Shown piece by piece: positions 1-4,939 of a DNA stretch of 9,862 bases. A program made the position numbers and the translations under genes. Numbering within the stretch: the stretch's first letter is position 1; each line of letters opens with the position of its first letter. The stretch spans positions 1 to 9,862 of the forward strand of contig JAICEV010000104.1 in NCBI GenBank assembly GCA_025923975.1, written 5' to 3'. The DNA is from Propionibacteriaceae bacterium (lineage in GTDB: Bacteria > Actinomycetota > Actinomycetes > Propionibacteriales > Propionibacteriaceae). A model generated the notes under the pieces. The model saw only the letters and a list, made by a program, of their open reading frames with translations, was not told the origin of the DNA and did not search any database.

Positions 1-972
1 AAGCAGGTGGAAGCTGCCTAGTCGCAGGGCAAGAGCGAATGACCATGATTCGCCATGACTGGCGTAGCCCTTGGCCGGCAGCATGCCCAATGTAAGGGTG
101 ATGTCGTCGCGATGTGGACCCACCAGCGAGACCCCACGCTGGATCTCCTCAGTCCGCCTCTCAGCCATCGCGTTCACCAAAACGTCGGTCAACACCGCTC
201 GCTCCGTTGCTCCCTGAACACGTCCGCCCTGAGCTTGTCGAAGGGCGCTGAGGTCTACAGACGCTCGATATTCAGTAGCGGCGTCATTGTTGGTCGGCGC
301 GATGTCGGCGTACGCCTTGCTGACATGCGGCGTCAGGTCCGCAAGTGTCATCAGCCGCGCCTCGAGCAACGCAGCACCAGCCTGTGCAAGATGGGTGTCC
401 CAGACATCGAGAGTGGCAGCCGTATCGCCCGGCGGCTGGCCATCCCGAATCCGGCCGCCGAGGGATTTGAGCAGCGTGTTGCGCTGCCGCAGTACCCGCT
501 CATAGTCGGCGCGTACGCCAGCCATCCGCGGCCACCGCGCCACGAGGAGGTCATCAATGAAGCGTCGCCGCTCGCTTGGATCGCCTTTGACGATCGCAAT
601 GTCGACCGGCGAGAACACCACAGTCCGCAGTACGCCGATGATCTCCCGGGCATGCCGGAGCGGCGAACGGTTGAGCTTGGCCCGATTGGCTTTCCCGGGA
701 GTGATCTCCAGCTCCAGCGTCAGCTGACGCGGATCATCCAGGCTGGCTTGCACCCTGGCCCGCACCACCGCGCGGGCGGCGCCCGAACGTACCAATGGCA
801 CCTCGGAAGCTACGCGATGCGAACTCATCGTGGAGAGATACTCGATCGCCTCAACGAGGTTGGTCTTGCCCTGCCCATTCGCCCCGACAAAGGTGGTCAC
901 GCCTGATTGCAGCAGCAGATCGACCGACTCGTACGACCGAAAATCGGTCAGTTGGAGGTGATCGACGAACAC
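1..972 (-). CDS. recF: DNA replication and repair protein RecF (3' end outside window)
   Basis: RecF is an SMC-like ATPase that works with RecO and RecR to load RecA at gapped DNA. From a GTG at 972 the frame is open for 324 codons to the window edge, so about the last 50-70 residues, including the Walker B region, are missing. The N-terminus VFVDHLQLTDFRSYE is typical of the family. Walker A is GANGQGKT (residues 30-37), followed by NLVEA. Further family blocks are FSPVDIAIVKGDPSERRRFID, LVGPHRDD and the GYASHGESWSFALALRLGS signature near the edge. An in-frame TAG (982-984) lies just upstream and no ATG is available, which fixes the GTG start. The ribosome-binding site is weak. Residues 243-249 (ALRQAQG) are encoded by a repeat element. 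A divergent gene starts 78 bp away, so recF is probably transcribed separately from gnd. Confidence 0.97.
   Translation of the reverse strand, partial: MFVDHLQLTDFRSYESVDLLLQSGVTTFVGANGQGKTNLVEAIEYLSTMSSHRVASEVPLVRSGAARAVVRARVQASLDDPRQLTLELEITPGKANRAKLNRSPLRHAREIIGVLRTVVFSPVDIAIVKGDPSERRRFIDDLLVARWPRMAGVRADYERVLRQRNTLLKSLGGRIRDGQPPGDTAATLDVWDTHLAQAGAALLEARLMTLADLTPHVSKAYADIAPTNNDAATEYRASVDLSALRQAQGGRVQGATERAVLTDVLVNAMAERRTEEIQRGVSLVGPHRDDITLTLGMLPAKGYASHGESWSFALALRLGSFHLL
227..245. repeat. Palindromic REP-like motif inside recF
   Basis: The 19-mer CCCTGAGCTTGTCGAAGGG, extended by CG on each side (225-247), has complementary ends CGCCCT / AGGGCG around an imperfect centre. I recognise this as an often repeated interspersed motif of many GC-rich bacterial genomes. 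Read on the recF strand it gives the in-frame peptide ALRQAQG, a run often seen as a spurious-looking insert in unrelated proteins. It lies in the variable region of RecF ahead of the conserved LVGPHRDD block. Only one copy is present in this window, so its repeat nature rests on recall and not on comparison here. Confidence 0.6.
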
Positions 973-1050
973 GAGTCGAGCCTATGACCTCATTCACCAC
1001 GGACATGCCAAGCTAGCGTGACAGCACGATCTGGGCAGAGAGGAGACGTC

Positions 1051-1530
1051 ATGACGACGAAGAGCGACTTCACCGAAGAGGAATGGACCCGCGTTCGTCG
1101 GGCGCCGTTTGTGGCTGGGATGGCGATCTCCCTGGCCGATCCCGGCGGTCCCATAGAACTGGCCAAGGAGACGACGGCCTCGTTGAAGACGGCGACCAAT
1201 CCGCCCTCCCGTGAGCAGCTGCTTGCCGAGGTCGCCCTGGACATTCAGTCCATGACACAGCAGAGACAGAACCCGCTCACTGACTTCAAGCCCACCGATG
1301 CGTCCCAGGCTGGTCAACAGATCCTGGACGAGCTGCGAGCGGTTGCTGAGATTGTGAGCTCTAAGGCGACAGCCGAGGAGGCAGCCGCATTCAAACAATG
1401 GCTGCTCGCGACCTCTCAGGCCGCCGCGGACGCTGCCAAGGAAGGCGGCTTCCTAGGCTTCGGCGCGACCCAGGTCAGCGAGGGCGAGAAGTCCATGCTG
1501 GACAAGGTGCGCACCGCAATCGGCGCCTAA
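1051..1530 (+). CDS. Conserved hypothetical actinobacterial protein, 159 aa
   Basis: No function is recognised. The chosen ATG at 1051 is preceded by GAGGAG with a suitable spacing (about 1039-1045). An in-frame GTG at 1018 would add eleven residues but lacks this site. The product is soluble-looking and rich in Ala, Glu and Lys, with no signal peptide or membrane segment. It starts TTKSDFTEEEWTRVRRAPFV, has an Ala-rich helical middle (about 85-130) and ends with EGGFLGFGATQVSEGE (131-146) and a short helix. That pattern (EEW near the start, GGFLG-G-G-VSE-E near the end) resembles a small family of actinobacterial hypotheticals. It lies on the plus strand between recF and gnd, both minus, and so runs against the direction of replication from the nearby origin. 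No operon partner is visible. Confidence 0.8.
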   Translation: MTTKSDFTEEEWTRVRRAPFVAGMAISLADPGGPIELAKETTASLKTATNPPSREQLLAEVALDIQSMTQQRQNPLTDFKPTDASQAGQQILDELRAVAEIVSSKATAEEAAAFKQWLLATSQAAADAAKEGGFLGFGATQVSEGEKSMLDKVRTAIGA

Positions 1531-1673
1531 GCTCAGCGCACCTCGGCTGATTCAAAGTGGCCGGGACGCAGTCAACGATGCTGGATCGATCAAGCTCGGC
1601 GGCACACCTGCCGGTCTCGCGGCAGCTCAAGCTGACCTGACGCCTCGGGTCATCTCGGTCTTAACGTCCTGAC

Positions 1674-2744
1674 TCAGCTCGCTGGGTCGCCAACCTTGTC
1701 CGCCTTCTCGCCGCCCGCCTCGAGCGCGCTGCCAGCCGGCAGCTCCTGGTGGCCGCCAAACTGCTGCCGCATGGCAGAAAGCACCTGATTAGCAAAGTGA
1801 TCCTCGTCGCGGGATGCGAAGCGCTCGAACAGCGAGGCTGCGAGTACCGGAGCCGGGACGCCGATGTCGACTGCTGCCTTGACGGTCCAACGTCCCTCAC
1901 CCGAGTCAGATACCCGCCCGGCGAGACCCTCCAGGGTGGGATTCGCGTACAACGCAGCCGCGGTCAGATCGAGCAGCCACGAAGAGATGACCGAGCCGCG
2001 GCGCCATAGCTCGGCGACCTTGGCGGTGTCGATCTGGAATTGGTAGAACTCCGGCTCCTCCATTGGCGCTATCTCGGCCGAGTGCTCCCCGGCCTCGATA
2101 CCGGCGTCGGCGTTGTCCAAGATGTTCAGGCCCTCTGCGAAGGCCGCCATGATGCCGTACTCAATGCCGTTGTGCACCATCTTGACGAAATGACCCGCGC
2201 CAGAGGTCCCGCAATGCAGGTAACCCTGTTCCTCAGGCGCCAGTTCACCCGTACGCCCAGGAGTCCGTTGGATGTCACCGACACCGGGGGCGATGGTCTT
2301 CAAGACCGGATCGATGATCTTGACCGCCTCTTCGTCGCCGCCAACCATCAGGCAGTAGCCGCGCTCCAAACCGAAGACGCCACCGCTGGTACCGATGTCG
2401 ACGTAATGGAAACCTTGTTCCCGAAGCTTCTTGGCCCGCCGGACATCGTCGCGGTAGTTGGAGTTGCCGCCATCAATGATGATGTCGCCCTCATCGAGCA
2501 ATCCAGCAAGTTCATCGACGACCTTCCCGGTAATGCCTGCCGGGATCATCACCCAGACTGCGCGAGGTCGTTCGAGCTTTCCGACAAACTCCTCCATCGT
2601 GAAGCCGCCGGTCGCTCCCTCACCCTCAAGCTGCTTGATGGAATCGGGGTTTGCATCGAAGACAACACATTCATGCCCGTCACGCATTAAACGGCGAACG
2701 ATATTGGCGCCCATCCGGCCCAGACCGACCATTCCCAGCTGCAT
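1674..2744 (-). CDS. gnd: 6-phosphogluconate dehydrogenase, decarboxylating (short type)
   Basis: It oxidises and decarboxylates 6-phosphogluconate to ribulose 5-phosphate in the oxidative pentose phosphate pathway, in the cytoplasm. The 356-residue product is the short single-domain-repeat form, not the roughly 470-residue E. coli form. Visible motifs are GLGRMG of the Rossmann fold (8-13), the IIDGGNSNYRDD substrate block (89-100), IGTSGGVFGLERGYCLMVGG (117-136) and the catalytic GAGHFVKMVHNGIEYG, with K188, N192 and E195 matching the family's catalytic residues. Asp30 at the end of the second beta strand (VVFDAN) suggests NAD+ over NADP+ preference; this is inference. A Gly/Glu/Lys-rich tail (about 335-356) extends past the conserved core. 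The ATG at 2744 has AAGGGG upstream. It follows dnaN by 101 bp and converges with the 1051-1530 gene. Confidence 0.95.
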   Translation of the reverse strand: MQLGMVGLGRMGANIVRRLMRDGHECVVFDANPDSIKQLEGEGATGGFTMEEFVGKLERPRAVWVMIPAGITGKVVDELAGLLDEGDIIIDGGNSNYRDDVRRAKKLREQGFHYVDIGTSGGVFGLERGYCLMVGGDEEAVKIIDPVLKTIAPGVGDIQRTPGRTGELAPEEQGYLHCGTSGAGHFVKMVHNGIEYGIMAAFAEGLNILDNADAGIEAGEHSAEIAPMEEPEFYQFQIDTAKVAELWRRGSVISSWLLDLTAAALYANPTLEGLAGRVSDSGEGRWTVKAAVDIGVPAPVLAASLFERFASRDEDHFANQVLSAMRQQFGGHQELPAGSALEAGGEKADKVGDPAS

Positions 2745-2810
2745 GGAAACCCCTTACGCTCGATGGTTTCGTCAACATAACAGAGGTTGATCAGCCGCCG
2801 ATAGGTACGA

Positions 2811-2833
2811 CCCACTCGGGGCGCCGAGGTGGG
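2811..2833. repeat. Inverted repeat between dnaN and gnd
   Basis: CCCACTCGG (2811-2819) and CCGAGGTGGG (2824-2833) pair with nine base pairs and one bulged G around the four-base loop GGCG. It sits just after the dnaN stop (2846-2848) and upstream of gnd. No run of T follows on the minus strand, so a classical intrinsic terminator is not supported. It could be an attenuator, an mRNA-processing or stability hairpin, or a leaky terminator separating dnaN from gnd. Confidence 0.4.
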
Positions 2834-2845
2834 CAATCAGCCAAA

Positions 2846-4006
2846 TTAAGTGGGTAGGCGCATAAGCATTATCACGTGGCGATAGTCAGTCAGTGGATCG
2901 CCATCGAGCCTCTCCAGGCCGGTGAGCTGACAGGGCTTGCTCGGCGCAGTGAAGGCGAAATTCACGTACGGCGTTTCGAAGGCCCCGAGCGCATCAAGCA
3001 AGTAGGTCGGGTTGAAGCCGGCTGCAGTGACCGCTGGATCGCCACCACTGGGCTGGTCAATGGTCGCCTCAATTGACTCTGACGCCTGGGCCTGGTCACC
3101 GGTCGCTGCTTCCAAAGTGACGAAACCCTCGCCCACCAGCATCCGAAGCGAGGTGTTGCGCTCAGCGACCAACGCAACCCGTTTAGCGGCCGCGATCGCA
3201 TCTGCGGCGCTCATCCGAACGTTCATCAGCCCAGGGGTATTCATGATGTGACGAACTTTCGGAAACTCACCATCCAGCAATCGAGTTGTGGTTTGGCGCT
3301 CTCCGGATGCACCGTGACCTTCGAATCCGATGATTCCGTCGCCGGTGCCGCCATCGGAGAGGCTCAGCGTTACTTCCTCACCGGCGGTCATGGAGCGGGC
3401 CGTCTCGTTCAGCACCCGCGCTGGAACGAGAGCCGTTGCCGAAGTTTGGGTAGAGCCGGGGTTCCAGGTCAGCTCCTTGAGCGCCATCCGATAACGGTCA
3501 GTGGCGAGCAACGAAATGGTGTCGCCGTCAATCTCCACCCGTACTCCGGTGAAGACTGGCAGCAGTTCATCTCGGCCGGCAGCGACCACAACCTGGGAAA
3601 CAGCTTGGGCGAACGCAGCGCTGGGCACCGTGCCCGTGGCCTCAGGCATCTTGGGCAAGGACGGGTAATCCGAGACCGGAAGAGTCTGCAGCGTAAATCG
3701 GGCGCTGCCGCAGATCAGCTCCATTCTGGTGTCGTCAGAGGTGATGTCGACCGGCTTCGGCGGCAGGCTGCGGGAGATGTCCGCGAGCAGCCGTCCCGAA
3801 ACCAGCGCAATGCCCTCATCGGCGACGGCAGCCTGTACATGGATCTGAGCCGAGGTCTCGTAGTCAAAGCTCGAAAAGGTGACGCCCTCGGCGTCGGCAC
3901 GCACCAACAACCCGGCCAAGATGGGCACGCTCGGGCGCAGCGGCAGGCTGCGTGCCGCCCATTGCACGGCCTCAGCCAGGACGTCACGCTCGAGTCGGAT
4001 TTTCAC
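2846..4006 (-). CDS. dnaN: DNA polymerase III beta subunit (sliding clamp)
   Basis: The beta clamp is a ring-shaped homodimer that tethers DNA polymerase III to the template and recruits other replication and repair proteins through a hydrophobic pocket. The 386-residue length matches actinobacterial DnaN. Family features include MKIRLERDVLAEAVQWAARSLPLRPSVPIL at the start (first residue from GTG), LLPVFTGVRVEIDGDTISLLATDRYRMA in the middle domain, LLDGEFPKVRHIM, the ERNTSLRML segment and the C-terminal HVIMLMRLPT. Three clamp folds of roughly 120 residues each are expected. The GTG at 4006 has a strong AGGAGG upstream. It is separated from the small gene 4105-4491 by 98 bp that hold a possible promoter and an inverted repeat, suggesting that dnaN has its own control. 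Confidence 0.98.
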   Translation of the reverse strand: MKIRLERDVLAEAVQWAARSLPLRPSVPILAGLLVRADAEGVTFSSFDYETSAQIHVQAAVADEGIALVSGRLLADISRSLPPKPVDITSDDTRMELICGSARFTLQTLPVSDYPSLPKMPEATGTVPSAAFAQAVSQVVVAAGRDELLPVFTGVRVEIDGDTISLLATDRYRMALKELTWNPGSTQTSATALVPARVLNETARSMTAGEEVTLSLSDGGTGDGIIGFEGHGASGERQTTTRLLDGEFPKVRHIMNTPGLMNVRMSAADAIAAAKRVALVAERNTSLRMLVGEGFVTLEAATGDQAQASESIEATIDQPSGGDPAVTAAGFNPTYLLDALGAFETPYVNFAFTAPSKPCQLTGLERLDGDPLTDYRHVIMLMRLPT

Positions 4007-4019
4007 GCTACCTCCTCTG

Positions 4020-4040
4020 TGACCTCACGTAATGAGGTCA
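4020..4040. promoter_or_regulatory. Perfect inverted repeat just upstream of the dnaN ribosome-binding site
   Basis: TGACCTCA (4020-4027), spacer CGTAA, then TGAGGTCA (4033-4040) form a perfect 8-bp dyad with a 5-base gap. It ends 13 bases before the dnaN GTG and lies just upstream of the AGGAGG. It could be an operator for a dimeric repressor or, in the mRNA, a hairpin next to the ribosome-binding site. I do not recognise the regulator. Confidence 0.5.
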
Positions 4041-4061
4041 TCCCGGCCCAGGTCACCGGTG

Positions 4062-4067
4062 ATGATA
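4062..4067 (-). promoter_or_regulatory. Possible -10 element of a dnaN promoter
   Basis: Read on the minus strand this is TATCAT, a good fit to the actinobacterial sigma-70 -10 pattern TAnnnT. The hexamer 17 bases upstream is CTCACT, a poor -35 match, which is common in actinobacteria. Transcription would start near 4055, giving a leader of about 50 nt that contains the inverted repeat at 4020-4040. A 10-bp palindrome, TCACCGGTGA (4053-4062), abuts the element. Confidence 0.35.
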
Positions 4068-4104
4068 CCTACGCCGTGGCGGCAAGTGAGGGCTGGACGG
4101 CAAC

Positions 4105-4491
4105 CTATTTAGACCCCTTCTCGCCAGGCAGCAGTTCCCGCAGGTCAGCGGCCGCCGCCATCACCTCATCCTGGAGCGGCCCACACTTCTGCATACCGTC
4201 CGGAATCGGCCCTGTGAACAGCGGACGAACTTCGAACACTAGATCAAGCACACTCTCCCGGGTCGGGGTACCCCGGCGCAGATTCATCGCCTCACCAGCA
4301 AGGCGGCTGTACTCGTTGACCCGTTCGCGCCATGCAGGGTCCTGCGTGGTGTGATCGGCCCGCATCTCAGAGGCAAGTGCGTCAAGAGCTCGTTCCAGCC
4401 GGAGCAGTTGCTCCTTGCGACGGTCGACGTCCAGGTTGACCGGAACGTCTTCGGGTTCCTCACGGCCGAACAACTTGCGCAGAAAGCTCAC
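4105..4491 (-). CDS. Small hypothetical protein between oriC and dnaN, 128 aa
   Basis: No family is recognised. The GTG at 4491 is chosen because a consensus AAGGAGG lies five bases upstream. An upstream in-frame start at 4536 would add fifteen mostly basic residues without such a site. The product begins MSFLRKLFGREEPEDVP, a short hydrophobic/basic stretch followed by acidic residues. It then has a charged helical segment (about 23-72: RRKEQLLRLERALDALASEM and beyond) that could form a coiled coil, a short conserved-looking core VLDLVFEVRPLFTGPIPDG (81-99) and a C-terminal helix. There is no membrane segment. It reads away from the origin in the same direction as dnaN and dnaA. Its position suggests possible co-regulation with replication genes, but a role in replication is only a guess. 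Confidence 0.75.
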   Translation of the reverse strand: MSFLRKLFGREEPEDVPVNLDVDRRKEQLLRLERALDALASEMRADHTTQDPAWRERVNEYSRLAGEAMNLRRGTPTRESVLDLVFEVRPLFTGPIPDGMQKCGPLQDEVMAAAADLRELLPGEKGSK

Positions 4492-4496
4492 CGGTG

Positions 4497-4503
4497 CCTC
4501 CTT
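4497..4503 (-). promoter_or_regulatory. Consensus ribosome-binding site deciding the start of the 128-aa gene
   Basis: On the minus strand the bases read AAGGAGG, followed by CACCG and then GTG at 4491. This complementarity to the 16S rRNA 3' end is the strongest initiation signal near this reading frame and argues against the longer 4536 start. Confidence 0.7.
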
Positions 4504-4611
4504 CGTAGGTGGGGCTTTGCGCCGTGCTGCTTTCACAGGGCTCAGCCACGCTGACTTAGACCCTCTTCACCTTATGTATCTCATGGTCGTAGTCGTAGCT
4601 GCTGTGGATGC

Positions 4612-4620
4612 TGTGTACAA
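4612..4620 (-). promoter_or_regulatory. DnaA box in oriC
   Basis: The minus strand reads TTGTACACA, one mismatch from the actinobacterial TTGTCCACA. A weaker box, GCATCCACA (4603-4611, minus), directly abuts it, making a tandem pair in the same orientation. Confidence 0.6.
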
Positions 4621-4768
4621 CGTGTCTTTCACCCAGTCAGAGGCGGTTTGGCGGTGGGCGTACCGCTGTGAAGAACAGGAAATCACACGGGGAGGATTTT
4701 GGGATCAGCTACCCGCCGATTCCGCTTGTCCCCTGATCTTCCCCAAACCCGTCAAGCCAAGATCAACG

Positions 4769-4777
4769 TTTTCCACA
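4769..4777 (+). promoter_or_regulatory. DnaA box in oriC
   Basis: TTTTCCACA is one mismatch from TTRTCCACA. A second, weaker copy TTTTCCCCA (4781-4789) starts twelve bases further on in the same orientation. Confidence 0.6.
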
Positions 4778-4855
4778 ATGTTTTCCCCACTTGTGTGCCA
4801 AGCACATCCCAAGGCCCACAGCAGGCTTATGTGGCCCGGTGGAAGATCGTTTCGA

Positions 4856-4918
4856 CGCTTGTGATCAATGACGACCCGAAACTGGCGCTGAGAGGGGACG
4901 TCTAGGCGCTTGTGATCA
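4856..4918 (+). repeat. Direct repeat of CGCTTGTGATCA near the dnaA 3' end
   Basis: The 12-mer CGCTTGTGATCA occurs at 4856-4867 and again at 4907-4918, 51 bp apart (close to five helical turns). The second copy is extended into a perfect palindrome. Neither is a good DnaA box (three mismatches), so they may bind another protein. Confidence 0.5.
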
Positions 4919-4921
4919 CAA
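4910..4921. promoter_or_regulatory. Perfect 12-bp palindrome TTGTGATCACAA
   Basis: The sequence is its own reverse complement and ends 18 bp before the dnaA stop codon end at 4940. It contains TGTGA and TCACA half-sites, as in CRP/FNR-type operators but without the usual six-base spacer. The binding protein is unknown. Confidence 0.4.
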
Positions 4922-4939
4922 ACGAGCCAGGTGAGCGTC

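Larger units (their letters stand above)
4492..4939. other. oriC: Probable chromosomal replication origin (oriC)
   Basis: This 448-bp gap between dnaA and the dnaN side has no convincing gene. It has DnaA-box-like 9-mers: TTGTACACA (4612-4620, minus strand) and TTTTCCACA (4769-4777, plus), each one mismatch from TTRTCCACA. Weaker ones with two mismatches occur at 4603-4611, 4667-4675, 4726-4734 and 4781-4789. Short T-rich stretches (4696-4700, 4769-4772, 4781-4784) are richer in A/T than the surroundings. Six GATC sites occur between 4703 and 4917. Actinobacterial origins normally lie between dnaA and dnaN and carry many weak boxes, which fits. The exact unwinding site cannot be fixed by eye. 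Confidence 0.8.

Noticed and set aside
55..906. Long plus-strand open frame (283 codons) across recF
   Set aside because: It lies antisense to recF, whose minus-strand product shows clear family motifs. The plus-strand product looks like nothing recognisable and is an antisense shadow in GC-rich DNA.
1014..1019. TAGCGT as a -10 element for the 1051-1530 gene
   Set aside because: It fits TAnnnT and is well placed, but the candidate -35 regions are poor. Too weak to call.
1531..1673. Terminator between the converging 1051-1530 gene and gnd
   Set aside because: Only short stems are seen (for example 1609-1624, five pairs). There is no T-run, so no terminator is claimed.
2040..2690. Plus-strand open frame (216 codons) opposite gnd
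   Set aside because: Antisense shadow. The minus strand encodes a complete 6PGDH.
2774..2779. TATGTT as a -10 element for gnd
   Set aside because: No acceptable -35 hexamer at 16-19 bp, so the match is not strong enough to list.
3248..4354. Long plus-strand open frame (368 codons) opposite dnaN
   Set aside because: Antisense shadow of dnaN and part of the 128-aa gene. No family motifs, and it crosses the dnaN control region.
4415..4864. Plus-strand open frame through oriC
   Set aside because: It runs over the DnaA boxes and the antisense of the 128-aa gene. Its product is unlike a real protein.
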